Assembly: GCA_002050125.1 (NCBI GenBank)
Contig: MWTA01000045.1
Location: 1 to 43,786, forward strand
DNA from: Anaerolineae bacterium UTCFX2
GTDB taxonomy: Bacteria > Chloroflexota > Anaerolineae > Anaerolineales > UBA4823
DNA length: 43,786 nucleotides
Direction: 5' to 3'
A program made the position numbers and the translations under genes. Position 1 is the first letter of the stretch. Every line of letters starts with the position of its first letter. Under the pieces are notes generated by a model, which made no database searches, was not told the origin of the DNA, and saw only the letters and a list, made by a program, of their open reading frames with translations. This document shows positions 8,001 through 15,947 of this stretch, one piece after another.

Positions 8001-9446
8001 TCAAATCGTTTCTGCCAGGTCGCACGCAGTTTTCTGGATCAGGTTCCAAGCCTCTTCGACATGGCGTTTGATCGTTTGGGATTGAGCGATGCACATGCGC
8101 AAGGTCATGCGATCGTTCAAGCGGGTGTGAGTCAGGTAAAGCTGCCCGCTTTGATTCAGCCGGTCGAGCAACTGCTGGTTGAGATCGTCGCCTGCCAGGT
8201 GCCGGAAGCACACCAGATTGAGCGGAGCAGGAGCAGCCAACTCGAAGTCGGGAGACTGATCCACCCAGCCGGCAAATTCCTGCGCCAGGTCAACATGGGA
8301 ACGGATATGGTGGCGCAGCCCTTCAATCCCATAATGCCGGATCACGAACCAGAGTTTGAGCGAGCGAAAACGTCTGCCAAGCTGAACATGCCAGTCGCGG
8401 TAATCGATCACGGTGCCGGCTTCGGTAGCCTGGTTGCGCAAATATTCGGGCAGGATGCTGAAGGTGCGGATCAGCCCCGCGCGGTCGGCGACGTAGAAAC
8501 AATCGCAGTCAAAATTGGTGAACATCCATTTGTGCGGATTGAACGCATACGAGTCGGCATAATCGAGCCCCGACTGGATGTAGCGAAACTCAGGGCACAG
8601 CGCGGCTGTGCCAGCCATCGCCGCGTCCACGTGGAACCAGAGGCCCTCTTGTTGACAGACCCGTCCGATCTGTTCGAGCGGGTCGAGCGCGTTGGACGAG
8701 GTCGTGCCGACCGTCGCGCAAACGAAGCAGGGGATCAACCCAGCCTGGCGGTCTTTGTCGATCTGACGCGCCAGCAGATCGGCGCGCATGGCAAACCGCT
8801 CATCCACCGGGATGAGGCGCAGGTTTTGACTGCCCAATCCCGCCATCTTGACCGCTTTCTCGATCGACGAGTGCGCCTGGGTGGAGGCGTAGGCTGTCAG
8901 GCGGTGCTGCAGCCCGGTTTCGTTGCTGGAGTAATCGGTAATGCGCTCGCGCGCCGCCAGCACTGCCGTCAGCGCGGCGGTGCTGGCAGTGTCCTGGATT
9001 ACGCCGCCTCCGCTGCTGTGCGAGTGAAACTTTTCCGGCAGCTCCAGCATCTCCGCCAGCCAGTCCAGCACGTGCGTTTCGAGCTCTGTGCAGGCTGGGC
9101 TGGTCAACCAGATCATGCCCTGCACCCCCAGACCCGATGAGAGCAGGTCTCCGAGAATTGAAGGTCCGGAAGTGTTCGCCGGGAAGAACGCGTAGAAATT
9201 GGGCGATTGCCAGTGGGTGATGCCCGGAATGATGATCTTCTGGAAGTCAGCCAGGATTTCTTCGAATGGTTCGCCCTGGGCAGGGGGGTGAGGCGGGAGC
9301 GCGGCGCGGATCTCCCCCGGCTTAACGGTTGAGAGAACCGAGTACTGCTCGACCGTTTCGTAATAATCCGCGATCCAATCGATGACCGCTTTGCCTTGCC
9401 GCCGGAATTCATCCGGGGTCATGTGATAACTGATCTGATCTTCCAT
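8001..9446 (-). CDS. PLP-dependent aromatic-L-amino-acid decarboxylase
   Basis: A group II pyridoxal-phosphate decarboxylase of about 481 residues, the usual length for DOPA/tryptophan/tyrosine decarboxylases. It would release CO2 from an aromatic amino acid to give an amine. Visible motifs are ITHWQSPNFYAFFPA near the N-terminus (substrate-site region), SGGGVIQDTASTAAL (cofactor phosphate region), FHVDAAMAGTAALCPEF (Asp binds the PLP ring nitrogen) and NPHKWMFTNFDC with the PLP lysine (Lys306 from this start). A TTG start four codons upstream (9458) is possible; the ATG is chosen by default, as neither has a strong ribosome binding site. The DUF4013 gene ends just upstream on the same strand, so the two are probably co-transcribed. 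The precise substrate (Tyr, Trp, Phe or DOPA) cannot be told. Confidence 0.9.
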   Translation of the reverse strand: MEDQISYHMTPDEFRRQGKAVIDWIADYYETVEQYSVLSTVKPGEIRAALPPHPPAQGEPFEEILADFQKIIIPGITHWQSPNFYAFFPANTSGPSILGDLLSSGLGVQGMIWLTSPACTELETHVLDWLAEMLELPEKFHSHSSGGGVIQDTASTAALTAVLAARERITDYSSNETGLQHRLTAYASTQAHSSIEKAVKMAGLGSQNLRLIPVDERFAMRADLLARQIDKDRQAGLIPCFVCATVGTTSSNALDPLEQIGRVCQQEGLWFHVDAAMAGTAALCPEFRYIQSGLDYADSYAFNPHKWMFTNFDCDCFYVADRAGLIRTFSILPEYLRNQATEAGTVIDYRDWHVQLGRRFRSLKLWFVIRHYGIEGLRHHIRSHVDLAQEFAGWVDQSPDFELAAPAPLNLVCFRHLAGDDLNQQLLDRLNQSGQLYLTHTRLNDRMTLRMCIAQSQTIKRHVEEAWNLIQKTACDLAETI

Positions 9447-9464
9447 ATTCTTGTCCAAAAAGGT

Positions 9465-10178
9465 TCAGGCTGAGAGCGCGGTTTCGGAGTAAATCTTCGC
9501 GCCGATCTGACCAAAGATGTGGGCGTACACGACGCTTACCCAGGCGCCCGCCACAGCGGAAAGAGCCCAGACGGCTATTTGACCCAGGCACGGAATCCAC
9601 CCCACGAACATGCCAATCACACCAACAACAACGCCAACGATCACGCCCGCCGCCAGGGTGACCAGCCAGGCGACCAGATAATCGCTCAAATTCGAGGTGA
9701 TCAACGATAGGATTTCGCGGATCTCAAAACACGATTTGAATTCATCCGTGTGTGAATAGTGGAGTTGAACAGCCGGAAAGTAAAAACTGAAAACGAGGAA
9801 ATACAAACCAATGCAGCAGAACAGCGTTATGCTGCCGAAAGTGGTGAACACTGCCAGCGTCTCTTGGACATCCGAGTTCTGGAACAAGAGTGGAAATGAT
9901 ATTATACCGATCGGCAGACACAGGAACAGAATGCCCGGCAGGGCGTAAATGAAACCCGCCACGGTCACCAACAGCCCCCGGGTAAATTTTTCAGCGAACT
10001 CGTCCCATTGCGGCAGCGGCAGCTCTACTTTATCCGACACATTGCGCATTAGCTGGAGGTAATACCCCACCCAGGCAAAATTCAGGATGGGGATCAGCGA
10101 AATCAGCGCGCCAAGGCCGAGTTTGGAAAGCCAATTTTCATCATCAAACGCAAATTGAAGAGATTTTCCGATATCCAT
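9465..10178 (-). CDS. DUF4013 family membrane protein
   Basis: This 237-residue hydrophobic protein has about five or six membrane segments (near 22-42, 70-95, 112-140, 160-185, 188-205 and 208-225 by eye). The N-terminal half carries the family pattern: LISLIPILNFAWVGYYLQL, then a polar stretch with LPQWDEFAEKFTRGL, then a helix containing YALPG. That matches DUF4013, whose function is unknown. The second of two Met codons is chosen because AGGAG lies 7 bases upstream of it but only 1 base from the first (10184). It precedes the decarboxylase gene by under 20 bases, so it may be linked to amine or amino acid handling, but that is a guess. Confidence 0.75.
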   Translation of the reverse strand: MDIGKSLQFAFDDENWLSKLGLGALISLIPILNFAWVGYYLQLMRNVSDKVELPLPQWDEFAEKFTRGLLVTVAGFIYALPGILFLCLPIGIISFPLLFQNSDVQETLAVFTTFGSITLFCCIGLYFLVFSFYFPAVQLHYSHTDEFKSCFEIREILSLITSNLSDYLVAWLVTLAAGVIVGVVVGVIGMFVGWIPCLGQIAVWALSAVAGAWVSVVYAHIFGQIGAKIYSETALSA

Positions 10179-10214
10179 TTGCATGCTCCTGTCGTCATCT
10201 TATGGGCTTGGATT

Positions 10215-10220
10215 ATTCTA
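10215..10220 (-). promoter_or_regulatory. -10 element upstream of the DUF4013 gene
   Basis: TAGAAT (5 of 6 consensus bases) on the minus strand, 37 bases upstream of the chosen ATG, in the divergent gap with the thioesterase gene. There is no convincing -35 hexamer. On the plus strand of the same gap a TAAAAT (10274-10279) could serve the thioesterase. Confidence 0.3.
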
Positions 10221-10324
10221 CCATAAGGTTTTCGGGCGGTTCTTTTTCTCGAATTGGGCGAGTGGCTTGCTGGTAAAATCAGGCTGCGTGAGAGAATAAT
10301 CCATTGTTGGAGGTCGTGAGCCAA

Positions 10325-10759
10325 ATGAGCGAATTGTTCATTACGTACCGGGGCGTAGTGTACCCCTGGCAGTGTGATCACATGGGGCATCTGAACGTGG
10401 CTTACTATGTGGCAAAATTCGACGAAGCGACCTGGCAAATGTTCGCCGCAATCGGGATCAATCCCGATTACATGCGCGGGACGGCTTGCGGCGTGGCGGC
10501 TGTTCGGCAAAACCTCTCGTACCGGCGCGAGTTAAAAGCCGGAGATTTAATTACCATCCGCACCGGCATCCTGGAAATCAATCCAAAGCAGATTCGGTTC
10601 TATCACGAGATGTACAACGACGCGGCGGGTGAACTGGCAGCCACCACCGTGATCACCGGCGTGCATCTCGATCTGAAAACCCGCAGAGCGTGTCCATTTC
10701 CAGAGGGGGTTGTGGAGAGAGCCCAGGGTATGATCGTGGCGATCGATCCCGTCATTTGA
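10325..10759 (+). CDS. Hot-dog acyl-CoA thioesterase, 4HBT family
   Basis: A 144-residue single hot-dog domain of the 4-hydroxybenzoyl-CoA/YbgC thioesterase type, which hydrolyses acyl-CoA thioesters. The active-site region reads CDHMGHLNVAYYVAKFDEA, with the Asp, the Gly-His and the Asn-x-x-Tyr pattern typical of the family. The later part (RRELKAGDLITIRTGI, then HEMYNDAAGELAATTVITG) fits the beta-strands of the fold. The frame is open to a TTG at 10304, but the ATG at 10325 is preferred since GGAGGT lies about 10 bases ahead. It stands alone on the plus strand, divergent from DUF4013 and convergent with the radical SAM gene. The acyl substrate is not known. Confidence 0.85.
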   Translation: MSELFITYRGVVYPWQCDHMGHLNVAYYVAKFDEATWQMFAAIGINPDYMRGTACGVAAVRQNLSYRRELKAGDLITIRTGILEINPKQIRFYHEMYNDAAGELAATTVITGVHLDLKTRRACPFPEGVVERAQGMIVAIDPVI

Positions 10760-10839
10760 CTGCCCCAGCCGGGCGGGGTTTGAACTGGCACGATCGTTCC
10801 TTTTAGGCGGCTTTTCTGCGGCGGGTTCACAGACCCGGA

Positions 10840-11778
10840 TCAGTCCAGGCGATGTAAACCCAGCGCGCGGGCAGTTTGGACTGCGTTTTGAAACTCCTCC
10901 GCGGTGATTGGGCGTGCCAGCCGGGGGAATTTGTGCCGGTAAGTCCGGACGTTGTAGGCGGGTCGATACTGGTCCATCAGATTGAGATAGGTGTCTAGCG
11001 AGATTTCTGCGGCGATGAACGCCAGAATTTGAGCCGTTCCGGCGAGCCCGTTTGGCAGCACCAGGTGGCGGATCAACAGACCGCGTTGGGCGAGCCCGCC
11101 CTGCGCGAGCTGCAGGTCGCCCACCTGGCGGTGCATTTCTTTTACTGCCGCCTGATTGGTTTGTGGATAATGGGGGATCTTTGAATAATGACGCGCAATT
11201 TGCTGGCTGGCGTACTTCATATCCGGCATGTAGATATCAATCACGCCGTCCAGCAGGCGCAGAGCCTCCTGGGAATCATAACCGCCGGTGTTGAACACGA
11301 TTGGCAGGCTCAGCCCGGCGGCTGCGGCGATCGTCAGGGCAGCCAGAAATTGCGGTACGACGTGGCTGGGCGACACCAGGTTGATGTTGTGACAACCGAG
11401 CCGTTCCAGTTCGAGCATGATCGCCGCCAAATCAGCGGGATCGAGGGGATCGCCGGCGTCCGATTGGCTGATGTCGTAATTTTGGCAATACTGGCAGCGC
11501 ATATTGCAGCGCGCAAAAAAGATGGTCCCCGAACCCCGCCAGCCCCGCAAAGGGTTCTCTTCTCCGAAGTGCGGTCCGTAACTGCTGACCAGCGCCTGTA
11601 TCCCGGTGCGGCAAACGCCCTTTTTCCCCGTAAGGCGGTCGATGCCGCACTTCCAGCCGCACAGCTCGCAATGGCGCAGTTGCTCGTAAGCCGCCTCGGC
11701 GCGTTGACGCAGCCCTCCAGTGCGGGCAAGCTCCATGTACGCCGGTTGAAACTCTTGCTGATCGATTGACATGCGCAT
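10840..11778 (-). CDS. Radical SAM protein, PflX-like (pyruvate formate-lyase activase family)
   Basis: A 312-residue radical SAM protein of the COG1313/PflX group. The N-terminus has a Cys cluster (Cys37, Cys40, Cys44 in CELCGWKC, and Cys56) that could bind a metal. The radical SAM motif CNMRCQYC (Cys91, 95, 98) binds the 4Fe-4S cluster that cleaves S-adenosylmethionine. It is followed by NINLVSPSHVVPQ and a Gly-rich strand (FNTGGYDS). The members are often annotated as glycyl-radical enzyme activases, but no glycyl-radical enzyme is in the window and the true substrate is unknown. The ATG at 11778 was chosen over the upstream TTG (11790) because GGAG is 6 bases ahead of it. It is divergent from the homocysteine methyltransferase gene. 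Confidence 0.85.
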   Translation of the reverse strand: MRMSIDQQEFQPAYMELARTGGLRQRAEAAYEQLRHCELCGWKCGIDRLTGKKGVCRTGIQALVSSYGPHFGEENPLRGWRGSGTIFFARCNMRCQYCQNYDISQSDAGDPLDPADLAAIMLELERLGCHNINLVSPSHVVPQFLAALTIAAAAGLSLPIVFNTGGYDSQEALRLLDGVIDIYMPDMKYASQQIARHYSKIPHYPQTNQAAVKEMHRQVGDLQLAQGGLAQRGLLIRHLVLPNGLAGTAQILAFIAAEISLDTYLNLMDQYRPAYNVRTYRHKFPRLARPITAEEFQNAVQTARALGLHRLD

Positions 11779-11959
11779 GGATCGCTCCAATGCGATGATA
11801 CCACGACCCGGGGCGGCGAGGCGCTGGCTCGCGCTGAAATGGAATCGTTAATCAGGAGAGTTGGCGGGGGATTTTTTACGGGCGTGTGTTAAAATATTCT
11901 TCGATACCTGAGTGCGCGCAGACCGCGAGAACTCAGAAAAAGCCAGGAGAAACACACCT

Positions 11960-12841
11960 ATGGAAATGAGCCTCAAAGAATATCTGGCCTCCGGTCGGAT
12001 CTTAATTGCGGACGGCGCCACCGGCACGATGCTGATGGCAGCCGGCTTGCCTGCCGGCGCCCCGCCTGAAATCTGGAACGTCGAAACGCCGGTTCAGATC
12101 GTCGCGCTGCACCAGACTTACCTGGAGGCTGGGTCGCAGATCATCCTGACCAACTCCTTTGGGGGCAACCCGTTAAAGCTGGCTAAGTATGGGTTTGAAG
12201 ACCGCGCGACGGAGTTGAACCTGGCGGCGGCAAGGCTGGCGCGCCAGGCGGCGGAGGGCCGCGCCTATGTCGCGGGGGATATCGGACCAACTGGCGAGTT
12301 GATGGAGCCGCTGGGACCGCTTTCGCCGGATACAGCTTTCGAGGCATTTAAAGTTCAGGCGGAGGCGCTGGTGGAAGGGGGCGTGGACGCGCTGTGGATC
12401 GAGACGATGACCGATCTGGAAGAAGCGCGCGCGGCGGTGCTGGCTGCCCGAGAGGTTACGCGCCTGCCGGTCTTCTGTTCGCTGAGTTTTGGGTTGAAAT
12501 CGCGCACGATGATGGGCGTCAGCGCGCGGCGGGCTGCGGCGGAGCTTTGGTCACTCGGCTTATCCGCGGTCGGCGCAAATTGCGGCGAAGGCTTGGACAT
12601 GATCCCGGAGGTACTGCGCCAGATGCGGGAAGCAGTCCCGGAGGCTGTGCTGATCGCCAAGCCGAACGCCGGTCTGCCCAAAATGGTTGGTAAAGAGACG
12701 ATCTATGACGTCGGTCCGGCTGATTTTGCGCGGCAAATGCAGAGCTTTGTTGAGCTTGGGGCGCGGATTGTCGGCTCGTGCTGTGGAAGCAGCCCTGAAT
12801 ACATCGGGGCGTTGACCGCCGCGCTGGCGCCTTCGATCTGA
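11960..12841 (+). CDS. Homocysteine S-methyltransferase family protein (standalone MetH N-terminal domain)
   Basis: This 293-residue TIM-barrel protein matches the zinc-dependent homocysteine-binding domain of MetH and betaine-homocysteine methyltransferase. The three zinc cysteines are seen: Cys208 in VGANCG and Cys274/Cys275 in VGSCCGSSPEYI. The N-terminus has DGATGTMLM and further on TNSFGGN, both family motifs. It lacks the folate, cobalamin and activation domains of MetH, so the methyl donor must be a separate corrinoid protein or a small methyl compound such as betaine or S-methylmethionine. The ATG at 11960 is chosen: AGGAGA lies 9 bases ahead, and the open frame before it (to 11912) has no conserved sequence. 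A Pgm gene follows after 56 bases on the same strand. Confidence 0.88.
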   Translation: MEMSLKEYLASGRILIADGATGTMLMAAGLPAGAPPEIWNVETPVQIVALHQTYLEAGSQIILTNSFGGNPLKLAKYGFEDRATELNLAAARLARQAAEGRAYVAGDIGPTGELMEPLGPLSPDTAFEAFKVQAEALVEGGVDALWIETMTDLEEARAAVLAAREVTRLPVFCSLSFGLKSRTMMGVSARRAAAELWSLGLSAVGANCGEGLDMIPEVLRQMREAVPEAVLIAKPNAGLPKMVGKETIYDVGPADFARQMQSFVELGARIVGSCCGSSPEYIGALTAALAPSI

Positions 12842-12897
12842 ACGGGTTTTTCAGCCAGACTGATCGGGTGAGATAGAAAGAAAAGAGGAGGACTTCG

Positions 12898-14550
12898 ATG
12901 GCTGTTAGTGAACTTGCCGGTCAACCGGCGCCGCCAGAGCTTTTAATCAACGTTTCGCGGTTGGTGGCGGACTATTATGCTTTGCACCCCGACCCGGCTG
13001 AGAAAAACCAACTCGTGCTTTTTGGCACTTCGGGACACCGCGGCGAGGCGTCGGAAAAGTCCTTCAACGAAGACCACATTCTGGCAATTTGCCAGGCGAT
13101 TTGTGAGCACCGCCAGCGGGAGGGTCTCGATGGTCCGCTTTTCCTGGGGATGGACACCCACGCGCTTTCCGAACCCGCTCATATTACTGCGGTGGAGGTG
13201 CTGGCAGCCAACGGTGTGCAGGTTCGCTACCAGAAGGGTTTTGATTACGTCCCCACTCCAGTGGTTTCCTTTGCCATCCTGGAGTATAACCGCGGGCGCA
13301 AGAGCGGCTTGGCGGATGGGATTGTGATCACCCCATCGCACAACCCACCCGGCGATGGCGGATTCAAATACAACCCGCCCGAAGCCGGTCCGGCGGATCC
13401 AAAAACGACCCAAGTAATCCAGCAGCGCGCCAATCAGATTCTGCAAGAGGGGCTGGTTGCGGTTCGCCGCATGTCCTACGAACAGGCGCTGCGCTCCGAT
13501 CACGTCACAGCATACGACTTCAAGGAACCCTATATCGCGGCGCTGGGAAGCGTGATCGACCTGCAGGCGGTGCAGAAAGCCGGGTTGCAGATCGGGGTTG
13601 ATCCAATGGGCGGGGCGGCGGTGCACTACTGGGACACGATCGCCGAGCGTTACGGATTGCAGATCGAGGTCGTCAACAAGCGAGTCGATCCGACCTTCTC
13701 TTTCATGACCGTGGATTGGGACGGGCGCATCCGGATGGATTGTTCCTCGCCGTATGCAATGGCGCGCCTGATCAAGCTCAAAGAACGCTTCCAGATCGCC
13801 TTCGGGAACGACCCCGACGTGGACCGGCACGGGATTGTCACCCGCAGCCTGGGGCTGATGAACCCTAATTACTATCTGGCAACCGCGGTCTGGTATCTGT
13901 TCACCCATCGCCCGGGCTGGAGTCCCAAAGCGCAGGTGGGGAAAACGCTGGTTTCGAGCTCGATTATCGACCGGGTAGCTGCCTCGGTGGGGCGCGAGGT
14001 CTGTGAGGTGCCGGTGGGGTTCAAGTGGTTCGTGGACGGGCTGCTGGATGGGTCGTTTGGGTTTGGAGGCGAGGAGAGCGCGGGCGCCTCGTTTTTGCGC
14101 AAGGACGGTACGGTTTGGACAACCGATAAGGACGGGATCATTCCGAATTTGCTGGCAGCCGAGATCCTGGCGGTGACCGGAAAAGATCCGGGTGAATGCT
14201 ACCGCGATCTGGAAGCCAAATTCGGGCGCAGCTATTACGCGCGGATCGAGGAACCCGCCACCTCAGCCCAAAAAGCGGCGCTGACCAACTTGACGCCTGA
14301 AGCGGTCCAGGCGAGCGATTTGGCGGGCGATCCGATCCTGGCTAAACTCACCAAAGCGCCCGGCAACGGCGCGCCAATCGGCGGGTTGAAGGTGACCACC
14401 GCCGAGGGCTGGTTTGCCGCGCGCCCTTCCGGCACCGAAGACGTGTATAAGATCTACGCCGAGAGCCTGCGCAGCGAAGCGCACTTGAAGGAAATTCAGG
14501 ATCAAGCCCGGCAGATCGTCGCGAAGGCTTTTCGCAGTTCTGGAGCGTGA
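12898..14550 (+). CDS. pgm: Phosphoglucomutase, alpha-D-glucose-specific (E. coli Pgm type)
   Basis: Interconverts glucose 1-phosphate and glucose 6-phosphate, linking glycogen and nucleotide-sugar synthesis to glycolysis. The 550-residue length matches E. coli Pgm (546). Motifs appear in order: LFGTSGHRG (42-49), catalytic phosphoserine Ser147 in [11 protein letters not shown], the metal loop DPDVDRHG (Asp305, 307, 309), the sugar-binding [12 protein letters not shown], and the phosphate-binding [13 protein letters not shown]. All key residues are present. A strong AGGAGG is 6 bases ahead of the ATG. It follows the homocysteine methyltransferase gene and converges on deoB. Confidence 0.95.
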   Translation: MAVSELAGQPAPPELLINVSRLVADYYALHPDPAEKNQLVLFGTSGHRGEASEKSFNEDHILAICQAICEHRQREGLDGPLFLGMDTHALSEPAHITAVEVLAANGVQVRYQKGFDYVPTPVVSFAILEYNRGRKSGLADGIVITPSHNPPGDGGFKYNPPEAGPADPKTTQVIQQRANQILQEGLVAVRRMSYEQALRSDHVTAYDFKEPYIAALGSVIDLQAVQKAGLQIGVDPMGGAAVHYWDTIAERYGLQIEVVNKRVDPTFSFMTVDWDGRIRMDCSSPYAMARLIKLKERFQIAFGNDPDVDRHGIVTRSLGLMNPNYYLATAVWYLFTHRPGWSPKAQVGKTLVSSSIIDRVAASVGREVCEVPVGFKWFVDGLLDGSFGFGGEESAGASFLRKDGTVWTTDKDGIIPNLLAAEILAVTGKDPGECYRDLEAKFGRSYYARIEEPATSAQKAALTNLTPEAVQASDLAGDPILAKLTKAPGNGAPIGGLKVTTAEGWFAARPSGTEDVYKIYAESLRSEAHLKEIQDQARQIVAKAFRSSGA

Positions 14551-14592
14551 GCCAGGCTGGTTGGTCGCTTTATGCGCCAGCGCTGGAGCGCC

Positions 14593-15777
14593 CTAGCTTC
14601 TGAGCACTTCATCTAAAAAGCTGGCGCCAAGTTCGGGCGGTTCGAGCTTAAAAGCCTGGGCGATGGTCGCGCCCACGTCGCTGAAAGTTTTGCGCAGCCC
14701 CAAATCGACGCCGGGCTGGACCGGCGGACCGAAAACCAGCAGCGGCGAGCATTCCCGCGTATGATCCGTGCCGGGGGTGGTTGGGTCCACGCCATGGTCC
14801 GCCACGAACATCGCGAGATCTCCCGGTCGCAGACGCTCCAGAATATGGGGGACAGCGTCGTCCACGCGCTTGAGGGCGGCGGCGTAACCGTGCGGGTCGT
14901 TGCGGTGCCCGTAGATCATGTCAAACTCGATCAGGTTGGTGAAGATCACCCCCTTGAAATCCTCTTCGAGGAACTCAAAGGTGCCTTGCAGGCTGCCGGC
15001 ATTGTTGAGCGTGTGTTTGGAGCGGGTGATGCCGGTGTGCGCCATGATGTCGTCGATCTTGCCAACTGCGCAGACCTCCAACCCGGCTTCGACCGCCTTT
15101 TGCAAGATTGTTTTCACCGGCGGCTGGAGCGGATAATCCCGCCGGTTCTCGGTGCGCTTGAAAGTGTCCGGTGAATCTCCGACAAACGGTCGCGCGATCA
15201 CCCGCCCGACGGCGTGCGCGCCGGTGAGCATCTCCCTGGCTTGCAGGCACATCCAGTAGAGCTGGTCGAGCGGGATGACCGCGTCATTGGCGGCGATCTG
15301 AAATACGCTGTCGGCTGAGGTGTACACGATCGGTTTGCCGGTGCGGAGGTGCTCCATGCCCAGCACTTTGATAATCTCAGTGCCCGAGGCGGGGTAGTTA
15401 CCCAGCACCCCGCGCCCGATGCGCGCCTCGAACTCGGCGATCACTTCGGGTGGAAAGCCGTGCGGATAGGTCGGGAAAGGTTTGGCGAGGATTACGCCCA
15501 TCATTTCCCAATGACCGGAAATGGTGTCCTTTCCCGCCGAGCGCGGCGCCATCCTGCCGTATGCGCCATCCGGATGAGGGTCGGGAGGCACCCCCTGCAT
15601 GGGTGTGATGTAGCCTAGACCGAGCTTGCCCATGTGGGGCAAGTCAAGCCCGCCCACGACCCGGTCCGTGTTGCTGAGCGAGTTGCTGCCTAAGTCGCCG
15701 TAGGCGGCGGCGTCTGGGGCTTCCCCCGCTCCAACGCCGTCCAGAACCAGCACGATCACCCGTTGAATTTTGCTCAA
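14593..15777 (-). CDS. deoB: Phosphopentomutase
   Basis: Interconverts ribose 1-phosphate and ribose 5-phosphate (and the deoxy forms) in nucleoside salvage. It belongs to the alkaline phosphatase superfamily and is unrelated in fold to Pgm and GlmM. The 394 residues match the family length. Visible are VLVLDGVGAGEAPDA with metal ligand Asp13, the SGKDTISGHWEMMG motif around the phosphorylated Thr, YTSADSVFQIAA, and the metal ligands of FVADHGVDPTTPGTDHTRE. The start is TTG (15775-15777): no in-frame ATG is near, the protein begins MSKIQRVIVLVLDG as expected, and AAGGA lies 7 bases ahead. It is divergent from glmM with overlapping promoters. Confidence 0.95.
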   Translation of the reverse strand: MSKIQRVIVLVLDGVGAGEAPDAAAYGDLGSNSLSNTDRVVGGLDLPHMGKLGLGYITPMQGVPPDPHPDGAYGRMAPRSAGKDTISGHWEMMGVILAKPFPTYPHGFPPEVIAEFEARIGRGVLGNYPASGTEIIKVLGMEHLRTGKPIVYTSADSVFQIAANDAVIPLDQLYWMCLQAREMLTGAHAVGRVIARPFVGDSPDTFKRTENRRDYPLQPPVKTILQKAVEAGLEVCAVGKIDDIMAHTGITRSKHTLNNAGSLQGTFEFLEEDFKGVIFTNLIEFDMIYGHRNDPHGYAAALKRVDDAVPHILERLRPGDLAMFVADHGVDPTTPGTDHTRECSPLLVFGPPVQPGVDLGLRKTFSDVGATIAQAFKLEPPELGASFLDEVLRS

Positions 15778-15810
15778 TGCAGTTTCCTTTCCATTGCTTG
15801 GTACTGACTA

Positions 15811-15837
15811 ATTCTAATCGATTTTGCCAGGTTTCAA
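15811..15837 (-). promoter_or_regulatory. Candidate deoB promoter
   Basis: On the minus strand TTGAAA (15832-15837) and TAGAAT (15811-15816), each 5 of 6 to consensus, are separated by 15 bases, shorter than the ideal 17. The -35 is the reverse complement of the -35 used by the glmM promoter, so the two divergent promoters would compete for the same six base pairs. Confidence 0.45.
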
Positions 15838-15860
15838 TCGTCTGAGGGATGGATTATAAT
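15832..15860 (+). promoter_or_regulatory. glmM promoter
   Basis: A perfect TATAAT (15855-15860) is preceded, after exactly 17 bases, by TTTCAA (15832-15837), a 3 of 6 match to the -35 consensus. Transcription should begin near 15866-15868 and give a leader of about 80 bases before the glmM ATG at 15948. Confidence 0.65.
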
Positions 15861-15863
15861 TCG

Positions 15864-15891
15864 GGCGGTCTGTCCCGAGGGACGGACTGCC
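15864..15891 (+). other. Strong hairpin at the 5' end of the glmM leader
   Basis: Bases 15864-15876 and 15879-15891 can pair as an almost unbroken 13-base stem (two G-U pairs) with a very short turn around CGAG. It begins at the predicted transcription start, and its 3' side is followed by GGTTTT. It could protect the RNA end or act as an early pause or attenuator. It cannot be the deoB terminator, as deoB is transcribed away from it. Confidence 0.6.
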
Positions 15892-15947
15892 GGTTTTCAC
15901 GTTTGAGAGTCGGAATTTACGTCAACTTTTCCCCGGGAGGGTGAAGA

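Noticed and set aside
7887-9140. 417-codon plus-strand open frame
   Set aside because: It is antisense to the decarboxylase gene, has no recognised domain, and reflects the high GC content.
10760-10839. Short GC stems between the thioesterase and radical SAM genes, considered as terminators
   Set aside because: The stems are 4 to 5 base pairs long and lack a proper U tract.
11860-11900. TAAAAT upstream of the homocysteine methyltransferase, considered as a promoter
   Set aside because: No -35 hexamer at a workable distance; TAAAAT alone is too common to call.
14551-14592. Palindrome CCAGCGCTGG between pgm and deoB, considered as a shared terminator
   Set aside because: After allowing a loop the stem is only about 3 base pairs, and no T run is present on either side.
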